Source: Galeruca laticollis (taxonomy: Eukaryota > Arthropoda > Insecta > Coleoptera > Chrysomelidae). Taken from it: a stretch of DNA of 64,000 bases. The position numbers and the translations under genes are program-made. The notes under the pieces are model-generated. The model did no database searches. It saw only the letters and a list, made by a program, of their open reading frames with translations, and had not been told where the DNA came from. This document shows positions 54,764 to 64,000 of this stretch, in pieces (positions within the stretch are counted from its first letter, which is position 1; each line of letters opens with the position of its first letter). Location of the stretch: NCBI GenBank assembly GCA_963921935.1, contig OY998185.1, positions 3,822,001 to 3,886,000 on the forward strand. Reading direction: 5' to 3'.

Positions 54764-54935
54764 TCCCTGGTTGATCCTGCCAGTAGTCATATGCTTGTTT
54801 CAAAAATTAATCTAGGCATGTCTCAGTACAAGCCAAATTAAGGTGAAACCGCCTAAGACTCATTAAATCAGTAATAGTTCCTTAGTTCGTACCCACATTT
54901 ACTTGGATAATTGTGGCAATTCTAGAGTTCGTGAG
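54764..54935 (+). pseudogene. 18S rRNA 5'-end fragment, left arm (~170 nt)
   Basis: The plus strand reads 'cctggttgatcctgccagta' and 'gtcatatgcttg', and continues with 'catgtctcagtacaagcc', 'attaaggtgaaaccgc', 'ctcattaaatcagt' and 'acccacatttacttggata', the first ~170 nt of a eukaryotic small-subunit rRNA with scattered substitutions and small indels. It is a transposon-borne relic and cannot act as rRNA. Confidence 0.92.
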
Positions 54936-55602
54936 CGACACTAAACATACGCCAACGTGTAAATACATCGCAAACTCTTGCCACAAGCTTTCTTTGATCT
55001 GTGTTTAAAAACGACTCTAGCCCGGATCGGCGCGACCATCGACGACAAGCGCACGCAAGCCAACCCAAACACTCCGTTTCACTCTTACGTTGGTGGACAC
55101 TTGTCGAGACTTGCAAAGCATCTTCATCTGTTAAAATTACTGTTGGTTGAATTTTCACAGGGAAAATTTCGATCAGTGCGCTCACAGCCGCACTAAATAT
55201 ATCAGCTTTTTGACTACTGCTTAAAATACATTCGATTAGAATTTCACTCACTGAGGAATGAGTCAAGAAAAAATAATCTTTGTGATCTTCAATATCGCAG
55301 TTTCCCGTGGCATCCACAAAAATAACTTCTGAAGCTTGAGGTAGGGTACGGGCTCTTTGCATTATTGGTGTACAAAGAGAAACTGCATAGTTTGTACCTC
55401 TGGTTACGATTTTGAACTTGATTCCATTACTATGCTCATGCTGTGAAAACAAATTTTGTAATTTTTTCATCATACCGCCCTTACTTCTGTCTCCATGGTT
55501 ATTTTTAAAATTATTTCTCCACAACGATTCCACATCAATTTTTGTGGGAAAATAATATCGGTCATAAACATATGTTTCGTAATCATCATCAAGTTCCTCC
55601 AT
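54922..55602 (-). pseudogene. MULE-like transposase fragment (226 codons)
   Basis: Starts 'MEELDDDYETYVYDRYYFPT'. The central part 'EVIFVDATGNCDIEDHKDYF' and 'ILTDEDAL' matches the first and second acidic blocks of MULE-type transposase cores (FxDGT...; ...TDxxxAL), with helices between. The end, after 'HQRKSETECLGWLACACRRW', runs towards the rRNA fragment and lacks the final Glu region and zinc finger, so it is truncated. Pairing with a FLYWCH-like DNA-binding segment upstream supports the MULE assignment, but I hold it with moderate confidence. Confidence 0.6.
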
Positions 55603-55764
55603 TTTAAATAAGCAAAATGTATGGTAAGCTGAAGCTGCGGTGTGTCCACGTTGAAATAACTTTAAAACCGACGTTTTTTCTTCTGGGCAAATAGGTCGTA
55701 CTCTTAGAGCTTCTGCTACTTCAAGACGATGATTATATACATCTATGAATTTGGCTATACAAGG

Positions 55765-56004
55765 CTATTCCTCATCTACGGGATTTTTTGATCTTGAATT
55801 AGGGATATATTGTTGAATAGTAACGTTCAATTTAGCTCGACAATCCACGTTTTTATATTTTTTCTCTCTTTTATTCGAAGTTATATTTCGCCTACGATTA
55901 TTAAAATGGCAGTGATATAATCGCTTGAAGACATTCCTTGAAGCCTCAGCTGATATTTTGAAGGTTTCTGTTATACGCCATGTCTGTTTGGTTGATCTTT
56001 GCAA
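55765..56004 (-). pseudogene. FLYWCH/GCM-like zinc-binding segment of the MULE-like element
   Basis: This 79-codon frame contains 'VFKRLYHCHFNNRRRN' and 'KKYKNVDCRAKLNVTI', the pattern (Cys-x-His ... Cys-x-Ala-x-Leu) of the N-terminal DNA-binding domain that precedes many animal MULE transposases. A stop and about 160 bp of shifted frames separate it from the catalytic part at 55602. Confidence 0.6.
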
Positions 56005-56050
56005 AACATGTAGCCATTTCTAAAAAAATACACTATTCAATACCACAAAT

Positions 56051-56188
56051 TCTCCAAATTACCCAGGGAACTAAGGAACCATAACTAATTTAATGAGCCT
56101 TAGGCGGTTTCACCTGAATTTGGCTTATACTGAAACACGCCTAGATTAACAAGCATATGACTACTGGCAGGATTAAACAGGGAACTGT
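56051..56188 (-). pseudogene. 18S rRNA 5'-end fragment, right arm (inverted, ~125 nt)
   Basis: The minus strand reads 'atcctgccagtagtcatatg', 'aggtgaaaccgcctaaggct' and 'ggttccttagttc'. It matches the left-arm copy but ends earlier and has its own changes, so the two arms have diverged since they were formed. Confidence 0.9.
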
Positions 56189-56639
56189 TGTATTGTGTAC
56201 TATTTCTAGCATCGTTGAAAGATAACAACAAATATTAGATTATGCACACATATTAGTATCCTCAAGCTTTGAAAAAACATCAAAATGTGTTATGTTTATC
56301 ATATCTATCGTATACATATTTGCGTGTTTAATCCGTATATTTGAAAATATATAATTTTGAACGCCACGCTTTACATAAAATTTTTAATATGATATACAGA
56401 AGGCTCCACGTTCCATTATCTATATTTTATATATCGTGTGAAAATCCACGTCTGTCTCTGTCATCTTTATCTGCACAGCTTGCCTGTCCAGAACACACTA
56501 ACGCATTCGCAAGCGTGTAGATGGCATCCAAACTTTTGTAAAGATTTGGAGATTGTGGACACTTGCCAAATCTCCGCAAGCGTGTAAATGTAGCATAAAA
56601 TGGATGAGTGTCATATTAGAAATGAGAATACAAATATCC

Positions 56640-57530
56640 TCAATCCTAATTAACGCCTAGTTATATATTTCCGGCGAAAAATCGATAATTGATGGGCAAT
56701 CCTAATGCGATGCAAAATGTCCTCATCCATTGAATCTTTATATTTATTCCATAGAGCAGATGCAGACGGAAACTATGTAAGTACTCAATAATATAGCAAA
56801 CAATTGGCGAATTTGTTGTGGAGTGCTGCATCTGCAAGTGTGAAATCCCAATGGTTATCATCTTCCAGTAAATGCAATTCGCGACACGCCTCGTACATGT
56901 AGTACAAAATACCATTGACTCTTCGCAAATACTGAAACGATGCCGGCACAAGAACGTTAATCAACAACAAATGTAAAAAAGCATTCTCGTTGGTTTGGAT
57001 GAAATGTATATTAACCATCGTAAGTATTTGTCATAAATATGCCGACATATCCTTCTTGGTTCCCAATTTTTTGAATGTTTGGTCTATGTGCAAAAACGAG
57101 GCATATCAATATACATAGCCTGCGAAATAACCAAAAATATCTTGTCGGCTGCATGCCTGTCGTTTAATGCTCGTTGTAGCGCAGTCAGCTCCGTGAAATA
57201 AACACGCTGATCATTTTCAAGATGCACGGCCAACTGTATAACATCAGAATATCTTTCCTTTGGTATCGGACAATTAACAATGTGCCTAATTGCTTCAATG
57301 CTACCATCGATATTAGTGTCATGGTTTTGGAAAACTATCGTACACAATTTCCATTGTCCATACATTGCGCCATAATTTTCAGCCGCACTTTATCGACCAA
57401 CCTAATCAAAATATGCACATATGGCAAACCTCGTTTTTACCATTGTATAGAGTGTAGCCAGCAACGTGTTTCGCCAAATACAGAGTGATTGGTCAGGAGT
57501 GCTGATACATTTTCAATAGAAGACATGATC
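56640..57530 (-). pseudogene. Helitron Rep-helicase remnant
   Basis: Minus strand from 57530: 'SVFGETRCWLHSIQW', a stop, 'KRGLPYVHILIRLV' (the Rep HUH region, normally ending ...H-A-H-I-L), then 'AVHLENDQRVYFTELTALQR' and, after frame breaks, 'LLINVLVPASFQYLRRVNGI' and 'EACRELHLLEDDNHW', all typical of Helitron helicases. The chain ends near 56660. The ATPase motifs and the Helitron ends (TC...CTRR) were not seen. Confidence 0.8.
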
Positions 57531-57544
57531 ATTAGTTGTTTGAA

Positions 57545-59385
57545 CGGGAAAAAATATCTAAAAACCTATAAATTTTTAATCCTCCTGAATCACCTGATGT
57601 TTCAGATGATGCTTTACAAAGTAAATCTACTAATGCCAGTAATTCCATAGACGTAGACGAGGCTAAAGTTTGCCAATTTGACAAGAAGAAGAAGAATGGG
57701 CATCGCTCTGTCAAGGCTATTCTATTTTCAGCTAGTGAGGTTCTTTCAGTTATAAAAAACAAACGAATCGTTGGTCGTGAAAAGAAAGTTTTTATTCATT
57801 TAGATCAAACTGTTAATCAAAGAAAACTATTAGATTCTGTACTGTACTTCGGGCTCGTCAACATGCCGGTGAACAGAGCTTGACAATTAAATATGTCAAT
57901 AGTATTCTTAAATTTATTCAAAAAAACTAGTGAAGCATTGTGACTTGGGCAATATTTCTGTTTATTACCAAAATGTCAGAGGACTTCGAACTAAGCTCAC
58001 TGAATTAAGCATAAATGTTACTAACAGTTCTTATGACATTATCATTCAACAGAAACAATGACAATATTAGTGATACTGAACTGGGACTATCCAACTACAA
58101 TATCTACAGGAAAGATTGCACATTTGAGAGGGGTCGGTGTATTGATAGCGATCTTAAAGAAATTTCCGTAGTTTTAATCCAGTCTGGCTCATCAGTGGAG
58201 CAGCTTGTTCAGTTACATAATAAATTTATTCTGGAAGCACTATGCATTCCTCTCCAGTCCTGTTAACATTTACCAGATTCATTCTGACCAACACGTGGAC
58301 TTGAGCGAATGATATCCTAATTCAAAATTCTACCTTTTTGGTTACTACAACCTTTCATCTAGTACATAGGAAGTTGAGGATTATTGCTTCTCGGCTACTG
58401 TAGAACCCACTGCACCGCTGGCAGTATGTGAGGCTATTGAAATTGTATCAAACATTTGTGCTCTCCACAAGATTTTTCAATGTAATGATGTGGTCAACAG
58501 TATAGGAGTTATCTTGTCACCTGTGAAATTGATTATTTGTAGTGCTGTTAATATACTAATTTCACCTGATTCCCATCATCCTCCATTTGAAACTACATTA
58601 AATTTGCAATTTGAATAAAACATGACTCCTGTAATTGAATATTTTCGTCATTTTCGTAATGTTGATTTCGCGGCTATAAATAATTATCTAGAAACGATAG
58701 AATGAGATAACCTCTTTCAAAACTTTCCGATATGACTTGTGTGTTTTATGATTTATTATACTCTCTTATTGACTGTTTTTGTTCAGAAGTTTCCTTGTTG
58801 GTATTCTCTAGAACTTGAAAATTTATTACGTGAAAAAATATAACTCAGGAAATTTGTAGAAGTGCTGGGACTCGCGAATGTTATACAACATACAGTGAGA
58901 ATTGGATAACCTGTCTGAATGGTGCACTCTTAACGGCATGTATCTTAATACTAGTAAGTGTCACGTGATTCGCTTTTATCGTATCCAACACTTAATCACA
59001 TTCAATCATAAATAAATGGTCAATTGCTCGATATAGTCAATCGGGTAAGGTATTTAGTAGTAGTTCTTGACAGAGTCCTTACCTTCAACCACCACATCAC
59101 TACTGTTGTGCATAAGTCCATGAAAATGTTGGGCTTCTGGTATACTATTAAATTTTTGTATTTTTCCTTATGTAGGTCACACCTTGATTACTGTTCTTCT
59201 GCATGATCTCCTCATTACTTAGGTTACAGTAGGAAACTCGAACATGCTCAAAATAACGTTATAGGCTATAATGCATTTAAACTACATGTCTATCATGACT
59301 AAGATGTGTGGCTACAGCAGCTGCGAATTTCCTCTCTTGAGAATCGTAGGAAACAGAAAGATCTTACATTACTTTATAATATCAT
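57545..59385 (+). pseudogene. CR1/Jockey-like non-LTR retrotransposon remnant
   Basis: Plus strand with many frame breaks. At 57950-58215 the endonuclease start 'ISVYYQNVRGLRTKLTELSI', 'YDIIIQQ' (normally ...LTE), 'DTELGLSNYNIYRKDCTFER' and 'SDLKEISVVLIQSGSSVEQL'. Around 58650-58850 is the linker before RT ('CVFYDLLYSLIDCF'). At 58900-59380 is the RT C-terminal part ('LSEWCTLNGMYLNTSKCHVI', 'LDRVLTFNHHITTVVHKSMK', 'LCRSHLDYCSSA'). The catalytic RT core is deleted. Confidence 0.75.
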
Positions 59386-59397
59386 ATATATATATAT

Positions 59398-60912
59398 AAA
59401 ATCTCTCAATATCTTAGGGATTCCGTCGTAAGTAGGGCTGAATGAAACTCTTATTTACTACCCAACGTTTCGAAAAATTTTATTTTCTTTTTCAAGGCTG
59501 AAATATGGACATGTTGGTACATTTCATTAATTAACAATTTTTTATACTTACGTGTAAAGTGAGTTAATAAATATTAAAATAGTTCATACTCGGAACAACA
59601 ACAAAAAAATATATTTTATGTATAGATACTTTTTAAGTACTAATTCAAAAGGATCTTTTTGATTTGAAGGAACATTATATGTCACAGTTTGAGTGACAGT
59701 TTTTTGGTTGAGACATAACCTAGTTGATGTGTTCAACTTTATGACTTAAGAGACAGTCTTCATTATTAGTAGCATGACTTGTCACTTAATCATGATCCTA
59801 TGAACAAAGGAAGTCCTATATATCATATATTCTCCCTTGTCAACGAGCGAAAGTTGTAAGGTATAATACTCTCACTAATTACCCCACTCAATCTCACGAT
59901 AACAAGAGTGAATGTAGTATATACACAACAACTCCGTTATAACTCATTAGTTATATAGATGTTTATATTTATAAGTTAGAAATATCTACAATTTGATTGT
60001 TCTTATGTTGTTGGTTAAATGAAAGAAGATACGCATAAGTGTGATTAACATGGTTGCTTTCTCTCTTTTTATTCAGTGACTTTTCATCTAAGGCACTCTC
60101 AAACATTTCTAGGCAGGATCTTTTGTGATAGTGGGATTCCGAATGTATAACCATGATGTTATTAAAATTTGGATGATGCCCAGTTTCTATGCTATGTTCA
60201 GCCAAAGCGCATGATTGTTTATTAAGTTTTATGTCACTTTTATGTTGGGTCACCCTGTCTTTTAATACTCTACACTTATGCGTATCTTCTTTCATTTAAC
60301 CAACAACATAAGAACAATCAAATTGTAGATATTTCTAACTTATAAATATAAACATCTATATAACTAATGAGTTATCACGGAGTTGTTGTGTATATACTAC
60401 ATTCACTCTTGTTATCGTGAGATTGAGTGGGGTAATTAGTGAGAATATTATACCTTACAACTTTCGCTCGTTGACAAGGGAGAATATATGATATATAGGA
60501 CTTCCTTTGTTCATAGGATCATGATTAAGTGACAAGTCATGCTACTAATAATGAAGACTGTCTCTTAAGTCATAAAGTTGAACACATCAACTAGGTTATA
60601 TCTCAACCAAAAAACTGTCACTCAAACTGTGACATATAATGTTCCTTCAAATCAAAAAGATCCTTTTGAATTAGTACTTAAAAATTATCTATACATAAAA
60701 TATATTTTTTTGTTGTTGTTCCGAGTATGAACTATTTTAATATTTATTAACTCACTTTACACGTAAGTATAAAAAATTGTTAATTAATGAAATGTACCAA
60801 CATGTCCATATTTCAGCCTTGAAAAAGAAAAGAAAATTTTTCGAAACGTTGGGTAGTAAATAAGAGTTTCATTTAGCCCTACTTACGACGGAATCCCTAA
60901 GATATTGAGAGA
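59398..60912 (-). mobile_element. Second Penelope-like element: truncated copy with inverted pseudo-LTR
   Basis: Arms 59398-60042 and 60267-60912 are near-identical inverted repeats (~645 bp). The 224-bp centre completes the 3' coding end of a minus-strand Penelope element. Both outer ends carry 'CCTTGAAAAAG...TTTCGAAACG' next to the element boundary, and TA tracts flank the whole. The layout is the same as the B/C pair at 13.5-16.2 kb but from another family. Confidence 0.8.
59969..60295 (-). pseudogene. GIY-YIG C-terminal fragment of the second Penelope-like element
   Basis: Reads 'LKDRVTQHKSDIKLNKQSCA', 'LAEHSIETGHHPNFNNIMVI', 'RSCLEMFESALDEKSLNKKR' and 'NHVNHTYAYLL', the C-terminal half of the Penelope GIY-YIG region ('HxxxxxxxxxALAxHxxxxxHxxxF...RxxxExxxI'). 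The GIY and YIG strands themselves are missing because the copy is 5'-truncated at the inversion point. Confidence 0.78.
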
Positions 60913-60948
60913 TTTTTGATTTATCTACCGTCAAGAATACCATTTTGC

Positions 60949-60951
<3 letters not shown>

Positions 60952-60998
<47 letters not shown>
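60952..60998. repeat. (TA)n microsatellite
   Basis: Pure TA tract at the left border of the third Penelope-type palindrome. Confidence 0.9.
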
Positions 60999-61001
<3 letters not shown>

Positions 61002-62417
61002 TGAAAATATCACGGGGATTGCAGCCTAAATAATATTTATATTCTTGTTATACAAAACCGAGCGCTTTCGAAAGACTATTTCTTTCTTTTTCAAGGTTGC
61101 ATGTTAGAATTATAATTATAATTTTTACCAGTTGAAAGTTAACATAAAAACGCGGATTATTACTAAACTAGAAACATAGATTTTTTTAATTCTTGGAACA
61201 GTTACAACAGATCCCCATTGAAAAAATTCAGTAAAGTTTGTCAAAGTTTTAGAAAATGTGCAAACGCCTGCATAAATTATAACGTTAATTTCCGATAAAA
61301 CAGCGCAATTAGGAGCAAAATAAAAGTACAGCCGACTACTATTGCACAAAGAAAATAAAAAATAAACGGTTTTAAAGATTAAAACTAACTTTTCCGCATC
61401 TGTGGCCCTGAACAATATCTATCATAAAATTGTTATTTGCATACACTATCGTGCTAACAAACCGAAATTTGTCCAAAAATAACCAAAAATTTAGTATATC
61501 TGGATTTATAGGACCCGCTGTACTCGCTCCAGTCAACTGAAAATCAATAGGGTATATCTGTGAGACACCTTGAACAATATTCAATCATAAAATTGATCAA
61601 TCTTATACTCCCTAGAGGCTGTATCGTGCTAACAAACTGAAAATTCTCCAAAAGTGACAAAAATTTGGTACTTCAAGTACCATAGTACCCGTTGTACTGG
61701 CTTTAGTGAGCTGAATATCAATAGCGTTAATCTTTGAGACGCTCTGAATAATATCCAATCATAAAATTGGTCACTTGTAATAATCAAAGAAAACAGGATA
61801 CATAGTAATCACATCCGACTTAAGTTAGAGCTAAAATCAATGCCTCAACATTGAATTAAAATGCAATAGGAAACCAAAAAATTGAAAAAGTGAACAAGTA
61901 AAAAATTGAAAAAATTGAAACATTGAAAAATTGACAAATTGCAAAATTGAGTTTAAATTAACAACATAAAATTAATACTTAGCTAAAATCACTCCTGAAG
62001 GAAACACATTTTGGTTTTTTCAACTTCACCACTACTAATATTCTCTGTCAAAATGTAGTAGTGGTGAAGTTGAAAAAACCAAAATGTGTTTCCTTCAGGA
62101 GGGATTTTAGCTAAGTATTAATTTTATGTTGTTAATTTAAACTCAATTTTGCAATTTGTCAATTTTTCAATGTTTCAATTTTTTACTTGTTCACTTTTTC
62201 AATTTTTTGGTTTCCTATTGCATTTTAATTCAATGTTGAGGCATTGATTTTAGCTCTAACTTAAGTCGGATGTGATTACTATGTATCCTGTTTTCTTTGA
62301 TTTCTTATAATTCTAACATGCAACCTTGAAAAAGAAAGAAATAGTCTTTCGAAAGCGCTCGGTTTTGTATAACAAGAATATAAATATTATTTAGGCTGCA
62401 ATCCCCGTGATATTTTC

Positions 62418-62421
<4 letters not shown>
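60999..62421. mobile_element. Third Penelope-type palindromic structure
   Basis: Outer inverted ends (about 60999-61130 and 62310-62421) carry 'accgagcgctttcgaaagac' and 'ctttttcaaggttgcatg'. Inner arms 61785-62037 and 62056-62305 pair almost perfectly around an 18-nt spacer. About 650 bp (61131-61784) present on the left has no counterpart on the right. No coding sequence survives. The element-border motif and TA flanks relate it to Penelope pseudo-LTRs; this is inference. Confidence 0.65.
61411..61784. repeat. ~170-bp tandem repeat, about 2.2 units
   Basis: The phrase 'aacaatatctatcataaaat' (61411) recurs in variant form at 61573 and 61747, with 'atcgtgctaacaaac' and 'gtactcgctccagtcaactg' variants between. 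It lies in the one-sided insert of the palindrome. Confidence 0.75.

Positions 62422-62513
<92 letters not shown>
62422..62513. repeat. (TA)n microsatellite
   Basis: About 92 bp of pure TA repeat directly left of the 58-bp palindrome. Confidence 0.92.
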
Positions 62514-62515
<2 letters not shown>

Positions 62516-62571
62516 CAACAAAGAGAATCATGGGTAATTCACGTGAATTACCCATGATTCTCTTTGTTGTT
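62514..62571. repeat. 58-bp perfect palindrome
   Basis: Symmetric about the centre between 62542 and 62543 (core CACGTG); each half is 29 bp ('aacaacaaagagaatcatgg' then 'gtaattcac'). No mismatch. It stands between two TA tracts. Confidence 0.95.
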
Positions 62572-62603
62572 GTTGTTAACATATCACGCGATATTCCTAC
62601 ATC

Positions 62604-62606
<3 letters not shown>

Positions 62607-62656
<50 letters not shown>
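62607..62656. repeat. (TA)n microsatellite
   Basis: TA tract to the right of the palindrome, adjacent to the start of the last mariner-type element. Confidence 0.9.
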
Positions 62657-62659
<3 letters not shown>

Positions 62660-63254
62660 AGGGTGTCCCGGGACTAATGGGAAAAAGTCAGGAGAGTATA
62701 ATATGAGCCAAAATAATGTTAGTACTTCATATAAACTTTTACTATGCAGGCCCTCGTTTTCGAGTTATAGGCCTCCAAAGTTTTAATTTTGAATTTGGTT
62801 TTTATTTTTATTTTTTGTACTAGTTATTTGATCTTCATAAAATTTACGGCAAAGCTATAATGTAAGTGTATGTTTATTTTGGTAAGGTAAACAGATTTAC
62901 AGTAGTGCATTGAAGCCAGGGACGGACTACTCGCAATGGTTAGTGATCCAAAAATGTTGCAGGTATGGCACACCCTGTATGAAATGATCGAAATTCACTT
63001 CCCCACACATTAAGCTAACGAAAAGGTACTCTTGTTGGAATTCAATAAAATAAGCCGTTTGGCTAATATTTACAGTTTTATTAATGCACTACGTACAAAT
63101 GTACCTAACTAACTTATTAATACGATGTCCAGAATTTACTTGCTTTTAATCAAAATTACGAACATAACATTATTAAACCATTAATAAAACCTCAAAAAAC
63201 ACAAGTTATAAAACATTAGACTAAAACTAATTCCTAAACAACAACAAAAACTAA
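62657..63254. other. 3' end and TIR-like start of the last mariner-type element
   Basis: Begins 'acagggtgtcccgggac' near 62658, a typical mariner/Tc1-like TIR start next to a TA. A related 'acaccctgta' lies at 62970. The sequence between is non-coding. Confidence 0.5.
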
Positions 63255-64000
63255 CGTTATTCTAATAAATGTTCAATATGAGCTCCTCCCACTTCCACGC
63301 ACATTCTAAGTCTACGAAGGTTGTTTCTTTGCACTTGAAAGAGCAATTTCACACTATTTCTAATAACATTGCAGTGTAACACAATTCTGTCTATTAAATC
63401 TTGCCCTGTTTGCACAGGTGTTGCGTATAGCTTACTTTTGAGATAACCCTAGAGAAAGAAATCCATAGGATTAACGTCTCCTGATCGCGGTGGCCATTGA
63501 AAAGGGCCTCCACGACCAATCCATCTATTAGGAAGCCTTGTGTGTAAATGCTGTCGTACATCTAAACTGAAATGAGGAGGGGCCCCATCATGCATGAACC
63601 ATAAATTCCTACGAGTTTGTAGTAGCACATCATCAAACAGGTTCCATAACTCATTTTGCAAAAAACTCCAAATATCTCTGACCGGTCAAAGTACCGTCAA
63701 TAAAGTATGGCTGTATCAAATTATTGCCAACTATTCCTGCCAAACATTAACCATGAATCTATGCTTGATCCTAGTTTGGATAATGCCATGTGGATTCACA
63801 TCATCCCATAAATGCATATTATGAGAATTTATGATTCCATCTCTGGTGAAACCCGGTTCGTTCGTAAAGAGAACGTTACTAATAAATGTGTTGTCTGCTT
63901 GTTGTTGTCGCAGAAACCACTGGCTATACTCAAGTCGAGCAGGATAATCAGCCACTGTCATACGGAGTACTTTTTTCATGTGAAAAGGATATAACAGCTG
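63255..64000 (-). pseudogene. Mariner-type (DD41D) transposase, broken and cut by the window end
   Basis: Minus strand from the window edge: 'VADYPARLEYSQWFLRQQQA' and 'ISNVLFTNEPGFTRDGIIN', where the first catalytic Asp of 'FTDE' is Asn; 'HRFMVNVWQE' follows. After frame breaks (about 63730-63660) come 'NLWFMHDGAPPHFSLDVRQH' (second Asp), 'RWIGRGGPFQWPPRSGDV' and 'NPMDFFL' (third Asp kept, 41 residues after the second). The C-terminal tail continues in another frame to about 63260 ('NNLRRLRMCVEVGGAHIEHL'). The Asp-to-Asn change and frameshifts make it inactive. The N-terminus lies outside the window. Confidence 0.85.

Larger units (their letters stand above)
54321..56595 (-). mobile_element. 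MULE-like element with long inverted arms containing 18S rRNA sequence
   Basis: The outer ends TGCTACATTTACACGCTTGC (54321) and its complement (ending 56595) open inverted arms of about 550-600 bp. The arms contain repeated 'acacgcttgc' words and end, inwards, with a fragment of 18S rDNA. The interior holds transposase-like ORFs on the minus strand. Flanks share only TAA (54318-54320, 56596-56598), which is too short to rely on. Confidence 0.75.

Noticed and set aside
54764..54935. Functional rRNA gene
   Set aside because: Only the first ~170 nt of 18S are present, with substitutions, and the same piece is repeated in inverted form inside transposon arms.
62391..62706. Open frames encoding Ile-Tyr repeats
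   Set aside because: Translations of TA microsatellites, not proteins.

Overview
The window looks like a piece of a large, AT-rich arthropod (probably insect, possibly beetle) nuclear genome made almost entirely of nested and decayed transposable elements. The basis is the mix of element families: Penelope-like, R1-like, Jockey/I-like and CR1-like non-LTR, Ty3/Gypsy, Ty1/Copia, BEL/Pao, DD41D mariner-type, piggyBac, hAT, MULE-like and Helitron. There is also one spliced host exon. No bacterial gene organisation is present. The species cannot be fixed from the sequence alone.

Layout. 1-5.4 kb: unassigned AT-rich DNA, then a decayed R1-like non-LTR element (minus strand, about 1.95-4.7 kb) flanked by a diverged inverted repeat. 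5.56-5.71 kb: the only convincing host coding sequence, a 146-bp exon with the LD1 motif of paxillin and good splice sites. 6-9.9 kb: an RNase H remnant and a Gypsy element that kept gag (with a SAP-like domain) and part of integrase but lost protease, RT and RNase H. Its 5' LTR (9867-16500) is split by a Penelope-like element. 10.1-16.17 kb: that Penelope array, with one nearly complete copy, one 5'-truncated head-to-tail copy and one inverted truncated copy, each carrying a hammerhead-like ribozyme motif. 16.5-17.4 kb: two older Penelope fragments.

17.75-21.36 kb: a fold-back element with two 666-bp arms around a dead DD41D transposase. 22.0-23.7 kb: remnant of a repetitive protein family whose motifs look like an XPG/FEN1-type nuclease core, fused in frame to the RT of a second Gypsy element (23.7-26.9 kb, leader and LTR-like repeats to 28.5 kb). 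29.8-33.5 kb: a BEL/Pao remnant split by two hAT transposase relics. 34.75-40.24 kb: a near full-length Jockey/I-like non-LTR element with an 11-bp target-site duplication.

40.9-48.2 kb: a three-level nest. An intact-looking piggyBac (45518-47921, 617-aa transposase, TTAA duplications) sits in the 5' LTR of a young Copia element (41127-47962, AATGT duplications, 219-bp LTRs), which itself interrupts a mariner-type transposase. 48.2-51.4 kb: satellite-like DNA holding a 2.1-kb inverted-repeat element with an 8-bp duplication and an unusual minisatellite of alternating orientation. 52-53.7 kb: another mariner-type element. 54.3-56.6 kb: a MULE-like element whose inverted arms each contain the 5' end of an 18S rRNA gene. 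56.6-57.5 kb: Helitron remnant. 57.5-59.4 kb: CR1-like non-LTR remnant. 59.4-62.4 kb: two further palindromic Penelope-type structures. 62.5 kb: a 58-bp perfect palindrome between TA tracts. 62.7-64 kb: a last mariner-type element, cut by the window end.

Apart from the exon, the genes form no pathway. The window records successive insertions, most plausibly inside or near a large paxillin intron. The elements most likely to be recent are piggyBac, Copia and the Penelope array.
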